The notes under the pieces were generated by a model, which did no database searches, was not told the DNA's origin, and saw nothing but the letters and a program-made list of their open reading frames with translations. 64,000 nucleotides of DNA from an uncultured Clostridia bacterium (GTDB lineage Bacteria > Bacillota > Clostridia > TANB77 > CAG-508), in NCBI GenBank assembly GCA_947630185.1, contig CANRGT010000004.1, positions 39,949 to 103,948 of the forward strand, written 5' to 3'. Position numbers and translations under genes: made by a program. Positions 36,049 through 44,117 of this stretch are shown piece by piece; position 1 is the first letter of the stretch; each line of letters opens with the position of its first letter.

Positions 36049-36108
36049 AAAAAAGCAATTCCATTAGTTGCTTTTTTAAAAAAACTAGCTCATTTGCTAG
36101 TTTTTTTT
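36049..36108 (+). terminator. Two tandem terminators
   Basis: First hairpin AAAAAAGCAA/TTGCTTTTTT (36049-36077); second AAAAAACTAGC/GCTAGTTTTTT (36078-36108). Together they isolate the orphan gene from serS. Confidence 0.88.
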
Positions 36109-36243
36109 ATTTTGCTTAAAATTTATTTTAAATCTTTTTGCAGTATATAATCCATTTCATTACATAATGTTTATCATAAGATAAACATTAAAAGTTTTTT
36201 CAGATAAAAATTATGATGTAATTTTAAAAAAGTTAGTATTTAA

Positions 36244-36272
36244 TTGCAAAATCGCTTAAAGAAGTGTATAAT
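36244..36272 (+). promoter_or_regulatory. serS promoter
   Basis: TTGCAA (36244-36249), a 17-base spacer and TATAAT (36267-36272), about 30 bases before ATG 36305. No T-box leader fits in the short leader. Confidence 0.78.
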
Positions 36273-36304
36273 ACTTACATAATAAATTTATGAGGTGAAC
36301 TTTT

Positions 36305-37591
36305 ATGATAGATATTAAATTTTTAAGAGAAAATCCTGATGTGGTTAGAGAAAATATTAAGAAAAAATTTCAAGACCACAAACTTGTTTTAGTAGATGAA
36401 GTATTAGACTTAGATGCTAAAAATCGTGAAGTAAAATTAAAAGGTGATGAATTAAGAAGTAAAAGAAATTCTTTAAGTAGTGAAATTGGGAACCTAATGA
36501 AGCAAGGCAAAAAAGAAGAAGCAGAAAATATTAAAGCCCAAGTTCAAGAAATTAATCAAGAATTAGTAGATAATGAAAAATTAGAAGAAGAATATGGTAT
36601 GCAAATTAGCGAAAGAATGATGAAAATTCCAAACATTATTCATGAATCTGTTCCTATTGGAAAAGATGATAGTGAAAATGTTGAAATTGAAAAATTTGGA
36701 GAACCTACAATTCCTTCTTATGAAATTCCATATCATACAGATATTATGGAAAAGTTAGAAGGCATTGATTTAGATAGTGCTCGTAGAGTTGCTGGAAATG
36801 GCTTTTATTATTTAATGGGTGATATTGCAAGATTACATTCAGCTGTTATTTCTTATGCAAGAGATTTTATGATAAATAAAGGCTTTACTTACTGCGTTCC
36901 ACCTTTCATGATTCGTAGTAATGTAGTAACTGGTGTTATGAGTTTTGAAGAAATGGATGCTATGATGTACAAAATTGAAGGCGAAGATTTGTATTTAATT
37001 GGTACAAGTGAACATTCTATGATTGGTAAATTTAAGGAACAGCTTTTACCTAAGGATAAGCTTCCATATACTATGACTTCATATTCTCCATGTTTTAGAA
37101 AAGAAAAAGGTGCACATGGTATTGAAGAACGTGGTGTTTACCGTATTCATCAGTTTGAAAAGCAAGAAATGATAGTTGTTTGCGAACCTGAAGATAGCTG
37201 GAATTGGTATGATAAATTATGGTCATACACAGTAGAATTATTTAGAAGTATGGAAATTCCAGTTCGTACTTTAGAATGTTGTAGTGGAGACTTAGCAGAT
37301 TTAAAGGCTAAAAGCTGTGATGTAGAAGCTTGGAGCCCTAGACAACAAAAATATTTTGAAGTCGGTAGTTGTTCTAACTTAACAGATGCACAAGCAAGAC
37401 GTCTCGGAATTCGTATTAAAGGCGAAAAAGGAAATTACTATGCACATACTTTAAATAATACAGTAGTTGCCCCACCTCGTATGTTAATTGCATTTTTAGA
37501 AAATCATTATCAAGAAGATGGAAGCATTACTATTCCAGAAGTTTTATGGCCATATATGGGTGGTACAAAAATTTTAAAGCCTAAAATTTAA
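36305..37591 (+). CDS. serS: Seryl-tRNA synthetase
   Basis: SerRS charges tRNA-Ser. The 428-residue class II synthetase has the N-terminal helical arm (about 30-100) that contacts the long variable arm of the tRNA. The catalytic motifs are GTSEHSMIG, FRKEKGAHGIEERGVYRIHQF (motif 2, in part), and CCSGDLADLKAKSCDVEAW with the class II motif 3 region NNTVVAPPRMLIAFLENH. The ribosome site is GAGGTG. It is a separate transcription unit with its own promoter. Confidence 0.98.
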   Translation: MIDIKFLRENPDVVRENIKKKFQDHKLVLVDEVLDLDAKNREVKLKGDELRSKRNSLSSEIGNLMKQGKKEEAENIKAQVQEINQELVDNEKLEEEYGMQISERMMKIPNIIHESVPIGKDDSENVEIEKFGEPTIPSYEIPYHTDIMEKLEGIDLDSARRVAGNGFYYLMGDIARLHSAVISYARDFMINKGFTYCVPPFMIRSNVVTGVMSFEEMDAMMYKIEGEDLYLIGTSEHSMIGKFKEQLLPKDKLPYTMTSYSPCFRKEKGAHGIEERGVYRIHQFEKQEMIVVCEPEDSWNWYDKLWSYTVELFRSMEIPVRTLECCSGDLADLKAKSCDVEAWSPRQQKYFEVGSCSNLTDAQARRLGIRIKGEKGNYYAHTLNNTVVAPPRMLIAFLENHYQEDGSITIPEVLWPYMGGTKILKPKI

Positions 37592-37609
37592 ACTAATTTA
37601 TAAAAATAC

Positions 37610-37678
37610 AATTAAATACTATCTTTTCTTCTTTCTTACTGTCATCGCTTAATTAAAAAAATTAGATAGTATTTAATT
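37610..37678 (+). terminator. serS terminator with long loop
   Basis: A 15-bp perfect stem (37610-37624 with 37664-37678) followed by TTTAATTT. The loop is 39 bases. The T tail is weak and it also lies just before ysxC. Confidence 0.55.
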
Positions 37679-37698
37679 TTTAATTTGGAGGAAATTGT

Positions 37699-38286
37699 AT
37701 GATAATAAAAAATCCACAGTTTAAAATTTCTGCAGTAAGCCCTAAGCAGTATCCTAATGATAATTTGCCACAAATTGTTTTAGTTGGTAAATCTAATGTT
37801 GGTAAATCTTCTTTTATAAATACCTTGGTTAATCGTAAAGGTTTAGCTAGAACCAGTAGTGAGCCTGGAAAAACTAGACAAATTAACTTTTATGATATTG
37901 ATAGTAAGTTCTATTTTGTTGATTTGCCTGGATATGGATACAGTAAAATGTCTAAGACTGAACAAGAAAAAGTTGGAAATTTTATTGAAGAATACCTTTC
38001 TTCTAGTAAAAACATTGCTCTCATTATTTTTCTTATTGATATTAGACATTTACCTACAGAGAATGATAAGCTTATGTATGATTATATTTTTAAAACAAAT
38101 CTTCCTTGTATAGTAATTGCAAATAAAGCTGATAAAATTGCTGTTACAAAGGTTGATGAAGAGGTTAAAAATTTACAAGAAATTTTAAATCCTTTAAAAG
38201 ACTTAAAGTTCTTGCCTTTTTCTTCTGAACGAAAAGTTTATACTGACGAGGTTTGGAAGGCTATTGAGAATACTATCAATTTATAG
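37699..38286 (+). CDS. ysxC: Ribosome biogenesis GTPase YsxC/YihA
   Basis: This 195-residue EngB-type GTPase acts in late 50S assembly. The N-terminal segment is followed by G1 GKSNVGKSSFIN (about 34-45), the switch region SSEPGKTRQINFYDI, G3 DLPGYGYSK and G4 NKADK (about 149). The strand IALIIFLIDIRHLPTENDKLM is typical of the subfamily. It starts at 37699 behind TTGGAGGA. Confidence 0.96.
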   Translation: MIIKNPQFKISAVSPKQYPNDNLPQIVLVGKSNVGKSSFINTLVNRKGLARTSSEPGKTRQINFYDIDSKFYFVDLPGYGYSKMSKTEQEKVGNFIEEYLSSSKNIALIIFLIDIRHLPTENDKLMYDYIFKTNLPCIVIANKADKIAVTKVDEEVKNLQEILNPLKDLKFLPFSSERKVYTDEVWKAIENTINL

Positions 38287-38298
38287 TACAATTTTCTG

Positions 38299-38327
38299 TT
38301 GACTTTTGAGTCAAAACGAAGTATAAT
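38299..38327 (+). promoter_or_regulatory. Promoter of the orphan gene at 38373, with palindrome
   Basis: TTGACT (38299-38304), a 17-base spacer and TATAAT (38322-38327). The -35 box is part of a palindrome TTGAC-TTTTGA-GTCAA (38299-38314), a possible operator. A TATTCC/GGAATA hairpin follows in the leader. Confidence 0.75.
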
Positions 38328-38372
38328 AAGGGTATTCCATTATGGAATAAATATTTAAAAGGGGGCAGTTTT

Positions 38373-38612
38373 ATGCCGAGAAACAACAGTAGCTTTAACA
38401 AAAACCTTGTGGTGCGGTTCGTAGATAACGAACATGCAAAGAATGCATTTCGTGAATTTCGAACGAGATTTCCAAGTTGCCTTCCTAAGTCGAATGACTT
38501 AAGTAAGGTTTCTGAGGATAAAGTAATTATTCAGGAAAATTCCATTCGTGGAATATCCCGTAGCAACGCAAGGCAGTTTTTGCTCAGTTGCGTTGGTGCA
38601 GTTCCCGGTTAA
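38373..38612 (+). CDS. Unknown 79-residue protein, single-gene unit
   Basis: Not recognised. The small basic protein has a conserved-looking core (LVVRFVDNEHAKNAFREF) and ends QFLLSCVGAVPG. The first half could form a beta-alpha unit. It has its own promoter with a palindrome, a GGGGGC ribosome site and a strong terminator. As with the gene at 35681, codons are richer in G and C than the local norm (CGG, GTG, TGC). No partner gene is apparent. Confidence 0.75.
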   Translation: MPRNNSSFNKNLVVRFVDNEHAKNAFREFRTRFPSCLPKSNDLSKVSEDKVIIQENSIRGISRSNARQFLLSCVGAVPG

Positions 38613-38629
38613 AAAATAAACTCTTTAAA

Positions 38630-38658
38630 AAGGTGATAGCGTAATCGCTATCACCTTC
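38630..38658 (+). terminator. Terminator of the 79-residue gene
   Basis: AAGGTGATAGCG pairs with CGCTATCACCTT around TAAT, followed by CTTTATT. Confidence 0.88.
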
Positions 38659-38708
38659 TTTATTAAATTCTCTATGTATATTTTTTCAAATTACAAATTT
38701 TTATTATG

Positions 38709-38918
38709 CTATTTTTTTATAGCTTTATCATTATTATTATTTTCTTTCTCAACTTTTGTAATTGCTTTCAAGGCTTTTTGTCTTTCTAATGTTACTATGT
38801 GCCCACAACCTAAGCATTTTAATTTAAAATCGACGCCAACTCTAGTTAGTTCCCATAGTTTGCTACCACAAGGATGTTGTTTTTTAGTTCTTACTATATC
38901 TCCTACTTGGTATTCCAT
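38709..38918 (-). CDS. DUF951 family protein
   Basis: From ATG 38918 (GAGGTG site; its ATG overlaps the gltX stop as TAATG) the protein has 69 residues. MEYQVGDIVRTKKQHPCGS and the CxxC-like LKCLGCGHIVTLER are the marks of DUF951, small zinc-ribbon-like proteins of unknown function, often beside ychF or tRNA-related genes in Bacillota. A Lys/Asn-rich tail follows. Translational coupling to gltX suggests a link to translation, but this is context only. Confidence 0.88.
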   Translation of the reverse strand: MEYQVGDIVRTKKQHPCGSKLWELTRVGVDFKLKCLGCGHIVTLERQKALKAITKVEKENNNNDKAIKK

Positions 38919-40564
38919 TAGAAACACCTCTTTATTCTTTTCTCTACACTTTCTTTTCCAAGTACTTGCATAATTTCATAAAGATCTGGTGTGTTTTGTC
39001 TTCCTGTTAAAGTTACTCTTAAAACTGTGCTAATATCTCCAACATGACCTGGGTAAGCTTCTGGATTTTGCTTGTATTCTTTTACTTCTCTTGCATAGCC
39101 AAGCTCTCCTGCTAAATCCTTCATTTTATCAAACCATGTTTGTTTATCATCATTTATATCAAAATATTTTTCTAGGTACAATGATAAAATTTTCTTTATC
39201 TCGTTTTTGTCATTTATTTTTGCATATTCAAAGTCAGTACCCATCTTGAAAAATTCATCATCATACATATAAATAATTGCATTTTTTACATCAGACCATT
39301 TACTTATATCTTTTCTAGGCTTAGCGTTTCCTCTTTCTATTCCAAATATTTTAAGTGAATATTCTTTGTCTGATAGTAAGTTTGCAAGCTCTTTGTCATA
39401 TCTATCTGCCCATGCACTTACTTCTTCATACATATCCTCTTTAGTATATTTTGAAATAACATTTTTTGAAACATCTAGTAGCTTAACAATGTCAAAAATT
39501 GCTCCACTTACGCTCATCTTGTTAATTTCAAATTTGAACTCAGACATATCAGCATCTGGATTTGCCCTTCTCCAACTTTCAAAATTAGAGTTACCAATAT
39601 TCATTAAATATTCGCAAACAGCTTGTGCTGGGATTCCTTCTTCATGGTAATAGCTAACTGCAGCTTCTGGATCTTTTCTTTTACTAATCTTTCTCTTTTT
39701 ACCATCTTCCTCTTTTAAAATAGGTGCATAATGGCAATACTTTGGTGTTTTAAATCCAAGTGCTCTAAATAGCTCTAAATGCAAAGGAATTGAAGATACC
39801 CATTCATCTGAACGAATAACATGTGTCACTCTCATTAAATGGTCATCTACTGCGTGTGCAAAGTGATATGTAGGAAGTCCATCTGCTTTTATTATTACTA
39901 TATCTTGGTCATTTTCTGGAAAATCAATATTTCCTTTTATAACATCATGGTGTCTTATTTTCTTTTCTTCGCTTCCCATTGATTTGAAACGAATTATATA
40001 TGGCACACCTGCTTTTATTTTCTCTGCTGCTTCATCTACTGGCAAATTACGGTATGTTGCCCAAACTCCATAATAACCTGTTCTTATTTTTGCTGTCTCT
40101 TGTTTTTTTCTCATTTCTTCTAATTCTTCTGGTGTTGCAAAACAAGGGTATGCTCTTCCCTGCTCTATTAAATATTTAGCATAAGCTTGATAAATAGGTG
40201 CACGATTGCTTTGTTTGTATGGTCCATAAGAGCCTTTTTCATCTGTTTCATTTATCATTCCTTCATCAAATTCTATACCAAAATCTTTAATTGAGTTTAC
40301 TATTTGTAAAACACCATCTTCAATTTCTCTTTTTTGGTCAGTGTCTTCTATTCTTAGTAAAAATACACCATTAGTTTGCCTTGTAAGCTGTCTATTTATA
40401 ACGCATTGCATAAGACCACCAACATGTACAAAGCCTGTTGGACTTGGGGCAAATCTTGTTACAATTGCTCCTTCTTCTAGGTTTCTTTCTGGATATTTTT
40501 CTTCATAATATGATATTTCTTTTGCATCTGGAAATATTAAATCTGCTAATTCTTTATAGTTCAT
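38918..40564 (-). CDS. gltX: Glutamyl-tRNA synthetase
   Basis: GluRS charges tRNA-Glu, and in many Clostridia also tRNA-Gln. The 548-residue class I enzyme has the HIGH-like motif in RFAPSPTGFVHVGG (about 36-49), IEDTDQKREIEDG, and the KMSKS-like KRKISKRKDP near residue 295. The C-terminal anticodon domain ends with GHVGDISTVLRVTLTGRQNTP (in part). It is about 50-60 residues longer than the common 485-residue form, mostly at the N-terminus (LADLIFPDAKEISYYEEKYP). It starts at 40564 behind AGGAAG. Confidence 0.97.
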   Translation of the reverse strand: MNYKELADLIFPDAKEISYYEEKYPERNLEEGAIVTRFAPSPTGFVHVGGLMQCVINRQLTRQTNGVFLLRIEDTDQKREIEDGVLQIVNSIKDFGIEFDEGMINETDEKGSYGPYKQSNRAPIYQAYAKYLIEQGRAYPCFATPEELEEMRKKQETAKIRTGYYGVWATYRNLPVDEAAEKIKAGVPYIIRFKSMGSEEKKIRHHDVIKGNIDFPENDQDIVIIKADGLPTYHFAHAVDDHLMRVTHVIRSDEWVSSIPLHLELFRALGFKTPKYCHYAPILKEEDGKKRKISKRKDPEAAVSYYHEEGIPAQAVCEYLMNIGNSNFESWRRANPDADMSEFKFEINKMSVSGAIFDIVKLLDVSKNVISKYTKEDMYEEVSAWADRYDKELANLLSDKEYSLKIFGIERGNAKPRKDISKWSDVKNAIIYMYDDEFFKMGTDFEYAKINDKNEIKKILSLYLEKYFDINDDKQTWFDKMKDLAGELGYAREVKEYKQNPEAYPGHVGDISTVLRVTLTGRQNTPDLYEIMQVLGKESVEKRIKRCF

Positions 40565-40689
40565 ATAGGTAAACTTCCTTTCTTTTCTCTTTTTTGTACT
40601 TATGTATTATACCAGATTTTTTTTAATCTTACAACATTTATTTTTCATTCTAACTATTTACCATTTTTTTACATATTTTAACTTATTTG

Positions 40690-40718
40690 TTTACTTTTAA
40701 TGTTTAGTTTGTTATAAT
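40690..40718 (+). promoter_or_regulatory. Probable promoter of the PemK/MazF-like gene
   Basis: TTTACT (40690-40695), a 17-base spacer and TATAAT (40713-40718). A 110-base AT-rich leader with an AATAATT-type inverted repeat precedes the AGGAGGA ribosome site. Confidence 0.6.
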
Positions 40719-40838
40719 GATTTATATACCATACTCAAAGAAAAAAGGCTCCTGACAATGTCAATAATTATTTTAATATTGAAATTAATTGTAAAATAAA
40801 AGCAAGATGAAGATAAAAAGAAAAGTAAGGAGGAAATA

Positions 40839-41585
40839 ATGGATAATCACGAAAAATCAAATGAAACAAAAGGTAATGAAAATAATAAACCTATAATGGG
40901 TCAAATATCTGTAGAAGAAGAAAAAAGTAAAACTATAGCTCACAAAGATAGTGCTCTTAGACGATTAGATGTGTCTTTCAATAGGCATATCGAATTGCAA
41001 GAATTTAAAAAAAGTGATTTATTAGCTTATTGGTTTACTGATTTTGCAAATTATCATGATAATGAAGGTATTTTCGATTTTTCTTCTTTAAGAATATTCA
41101 AGCATGGAGATATAGTTAAAGCAAATTTAGGTTTTAATATTGGAAATGAATTAGGTGGACTGCACTATTGTATAGTTATAAATAAAAATGATAATCCTTA
41201 TTCCGGAATATTAAATGTTATTCCTCTTACATCTGCAAAAGAAGGAAAACAATATAGTAGTAAAACTTGTGTAAATTTACATGATGAATTGTACTCTCTT
41301 TTAATGAATAAATTTGACAAATCATATAATGCAATTAATGAAAAATTAGAATCTTTAAATAAAGAAGCAAATGAAGAAAAAAAATTTAATATGATAAAAC
41401 CTATTTTAGTGGATTTAGATTATTTAACTAAAATAAAAGAAGAAATATTAAAAATGAAACATGGAAGTATAGCTTATATTCAACAAATAACAACTATCAG
41501 TAAACAAAGAGTTTTTAAAACCCCTATATTAGCTGGTATAAAGTTATCAGATGAGAGTTTAGATCTAATAGATGAAAAAAATTAA
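40839..41585 (+). CDS. PemK/MazF-like toxin-fold protein with extensions
   Basis: The central region (about residues 88-140) has the PemK/MazF fold pattern GDIVKANLGFNIGNELGGLH, then YCIVINKNDNP and NVIPLTS. The end carries VDLDYLTKIKEE and ITTISKQRVF, as in MazF-type ribonucleases. The 248-residue length is about twice that of classical MazF, because of a polar N-terminal 85 residues and a helical insertion at about 145-195. No antitoxin gene is adjacent. Solo long forms like this occur in clostridia; it may be a standalone regulator or an orphan toxin. AGGAGGA precedes ATG 40839. Confidence 0.82.
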   Translation: MDNHEKSNETKGNENNKPIMGQISVEEEKSKTIAHKDSALRRLDVSFNRHIELQEFKKSDLLAYWFTDFANYHDNEGIFDFSSLRIFKHGDIVKANLGFNIGNELGGLHYCIVINKNDNPYSGILNVIPLTSAKEGKQYSSKTCVNLHDELYSLLMNKFDKSYNAINEKLESLNKEANEEKKFNMIKPILVDLDYLTKIKEEILKMKHGSIAYIQQITTISKQRVFKTPILAGIKLSDESLDLIDEKN

Positions 41586-41625
41586 AAAAATTTTTACTAA
41601 ATAATAAAAAAATAGTATATTTTAT

Positions 41626-41654
41626 TTGACAGTGAGCATATTATATGTTATAAT
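41626..41654 (+). promoter_or_regulatory. Perfect-consensus promoter of a short transcript
   Basis: TTGACA (41626-41631), a 17-base spacer and TATAAT (41649-41654): the best sigma-A promoter I saw in the window. No gene follows on the plus strand; a terminator lies about 60 bases further on. Confidence 0.85.
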
Positions 41655-41660
41655 CTAATT

Positions 41661-41740
41661 ACAATTAAGCCTTATATTATGTAAATAATATAACGGACAT
41701 AAGAAGATTATGGAGAGCTCAGTGTAGCTCTCTTATTTTT
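41661..41740 (+). ncRNA. Candidate small RNA of about 80 nt
   Basis: A transcript from the promoter at 41626-41654 would start near 41661 and end at the GAGAGCT/AGCTCTC hairpin (41713-41732) with its T-rich tail. Upstream it has a TTATATTA/TAATATAA hairpin near 41673-41695. Coding content is minimal (a five-codon ORF, MESSV, after AGAAG). It lies between the PemK/MazF-like gene and the convergent RNase J gene. I do not recognise a known RNA family. Confidence 0.55.
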
Positions 41741-41803
41741 ATATAAAACTTATTTAGCCCTTTAAAATTTTGTTGCGTTATCAATTGTTATACCAAATTC
41801 AAG

Positions 41804-41837
41804 AATAATACCAAGCATTGAATTGCTTGGTATTATT
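41804..41837. terminator. Hairpin downstream of RNase J
   Basis: A 14-bp stem AATAATACCAAGCA/TGCTTGGTATTATT with a six-base loop, just after the RNase J stop. The T tract on the minus strand is weak. Confidence 0.65.
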
Positions 41838-41845
41838 GAGTTTCG

Positions 41846-43693
41846 CTATACTTCCATAATAATAGGTAAGATCATTGGGTTTCTCTTTGTTTTTTCAAAA
41901 ATATAATCTCTTAATGTATCTTTTACATTTGTTTTAATTGTTGTCCAATCACGAATGTGGTTTTCCTCACATTTTCTTACTTCCTCACGAATAACCTTTT
42001 TAACATCATCCATTAAGTTTTCAGATTCTCTAACATAAACAAATCCTCTTGATATTACATCTGGTCCTGCAACTATTTCTCCTGTGCTATCATCCATTGT
42101 CATAACAATAATTATTAAACCATCTTGTGATAAATGTTGTCTATCTCTTAGAACTATATTTCCTACATCTCCAACGCCTAAGCCATCAACTAATACTTTT
42201 CCATTTGGTACAGATGTTGTAATTTTAGCTTCATTTGGATTTAATTCTAGTGTTTTACCATTTCCCATTATAAATATGTTTTTAGGCTCTATTCCCACTT
42301 TTTTTGCTGTTTCAGCGTGTGCTATAAGTTGCCTATACTCACCATGAACTGGCATAAAGTATTTTGGTTTTGCTAAGGTCAAAATTAATTTTTGTTCTTC
42401 TTGACACGCGTGACCTGATACATGTATATCTTCAAGTGAGCTATAAATAACTTCTGCTCCTATTTTCATTAATTCGTCAATTACCTTAGATACTAATTTT
42501 TCATTTCCTGGTATTGGATTTGCTGAAATTATAACCATATCATTTGGTGTAATAGTTACTTTCTTATGCTCTCCATTTGCCATTCTAGTAAGGGCGGACA
42601 TTGCTTCTCCTTGGCTACCAGTTGTAATTATTACTAGTTGGTCATCACGATAATTTCTAATATTGTCAATGTCGATAAATGTATTTTCTGGTACATCAAT
42701 ATATCCTAATTCTATTGCTGCATTTATCATATTCATCATACTTCTACCACATACAGCAATTTTTCTACCATATTTAATAGAAGAATTTACAATTTGTTGT
42801 ACACGATGTACATTTGATGCAAAGGTTGCTACTACAATTCTTTTAGTATTGTTTAAGAAAAGTCTGTCAAACACCTCTCCTACTGAGCTTTCAGACATTG
42901 TAAAACCTTTTCTTTCACTATTTGTACTATCAGAAAGTAGAGCTAGAACTCCTTTATTTCCTAGTTCTGCAATTCTGCCTAAGTCTATTACTTTGTCATC
43001 AATTGGTGTATAGTCTATTTTAAAGTCGCCTGTATGAAGCACTACACCTACTGGTGTATGAATAGCAAGCATTACAGAGTCTGGAATACTATGGTTACTT
43101 CTAATAAATTCTACTTTTATGTTTCCAAAGTTTATAGTTTCGCCTTGATTTACTATGTGTATTTTTGCACTATTTGTTAAATTATGTTCTTCTAATTTGT
43201 TGTTTATAAGGGCTACGGTTAGCTTTGTTGCATAAATTGGTATATTTATTTGTTTTAAAATGTATGGTATAGCTCCTATATGGTCTTCGTGACCATGGGT
43301 TATAACTAAACCTTTTATTTTTTCTTTGTTTTTTTCCAAATAGGTTATGTCTGGGATTACTAGGTCTACACCTAGCATGTCATCTTCTGGGAATTCCAAA
43401 CCGCAGTCTACAAGTATTATTTCGTTTTCATATTCAAATACTGTAATGTTTTTTCCTATTTCTTCTAATCCACCTAAAGGAATTATTTTTAAGTTTGATT
43501 TTTTAAATTCAAATTTTTCTTTAGTTTCATGTCCTCGTTTTTCTCTTGTAGTTCTATCATGACCTGATCTTTTACTTTCATTTTTTTGTATTATTGCTGA
43601 CCTATTTTGTCCTTTTATCATTTCTTTATTTCTTCTTTTTTCAGGTAAATTCTTTTTACCTTGTTTATTCTCTTGTAACATCTCTTTTGTCAT
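41846..43693 (-). CDS. rnj: Ribonuclease J
   Basis: RNase J is the metallo-beta-lactamase/beta-CASP endo- and 5' exonuclease that drives mRNA decay and rRNA maturation in Bacillota. The 615-residue protein has the zinc motif HGHEDHIG near residue 140, SNHSIPDSV, HTGDFKIDYTP and the beta-CASP region with GSQGEAMSALTR and HVSGHACQEE, then a C-terminal domain. About 65 basic residues at the N-terminus (KKNLPEKRRNKEMIKGQ and onward) precede the usual start LKIIPLGGLEEIGKN, a likely RNA-binding extension. Confidence 0.96.
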   Translation of the reverse strand: MTKEMLQENKQGKKNLPEKRRNKEMIKGQNRSAIIQKNESKRSGHDRTTREKRGHETKEKFEFKKSNLKIIPLGGLEEIGKNITVFEYENEIILVDCGLEFPEDDMLGVDLVIPDITYLEKNKEKIKGLVITHGHEDHIGAIPYILKQINIPIYATKLTVALINNKLEEHNLTNSAKIHIVNQGETINFGNIKVEFIRSNHSIPDSVMLAIHTPVGVVLHTGDFKIDYTPIDDKVIDLGRIAELGNKGVLALLSDSTNSERKGFTMSESSVGEVFDRLFLNNTKRIVVATFASNVHRVQQIVNSSIKYGRKIAVCGRSMMNMINAAIELGYIDVPENTFIDIDNIRNYRDDQLVIITTGSQGEAMSALTRMANGEHKKVTITPNDMVIISANPIPGNEKLVSKVIDELMKIGAEVIYSSLEDIHVSGHACQEEQKLILTLAKPKYFMPVHGEYRQLIAHAETAKKVGIEPKNIFIMGNGKTLELNPNEAKITTSVPNGKVLVDGLGVGDVGNIVLRDRQHLSQDGLIIIVMTMDDSTGEIVAGPDVISRGFVYVRESENLMDDVKKVIREEVRKCEENHIRDWTTIKTNVKDTLRDYIFEKTKRNPMILPIIMEV

Positions 43694-44117
43694 TATTCAT
43701 TATCCTTTCTTCTCTTTTATTTTTAGCTTATTAATTTTCAGCTCTTTATTGTTTTTTAGCTTTATTAATTTTTTATTATTAATTAGCTTTACCGTTTTTT
43801 AGCTTTATTACTTTTAAACACAAAAAAATAGCTTATATAATACTATAAACTATTTTGATTTTCCTTTATTTAAAAAATATTTACCATTTTTTATTTTTTA
43901 TGCAAGAAATAAATATGTTTTTTCTATTTCCGCCCCAAACATATTTAAAAGGTTTCTTGCTTACTACTTATATTTTTATATTTTCGCTCAAAATTTTATT
44001 TATAATATTATACTTCTCTGTTTTTATATTTAAAATAATAAATCTCATCTTTACCATAATTGGTAACAGCTGCCTTTTATTATACATCTTTTTTGAGCCG
44101 TTGTCAAATTTGCTTTT
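43694..44117. other. AT-rich gap with TTTTTTAGCTTTATTA repeats
   Basis: These 424 bases upstream of RNase J hold no gene I can support. TTTTTTAGCTTTATTA occurs at about 43753 and 43794, with degraded copies near 43724 and 43783. An 88-codon plus-strand frame (43855-44121) has no ribosome site and a composition of AT-rich noise. Confidence 0.45.

Noticed and set aside
36109..36304. T-box leader upstream of serS
   Set aside because: No AGGGTGGNACCGCG-type antiterminator motif, and the promoter lies only about 30 bases before the start.
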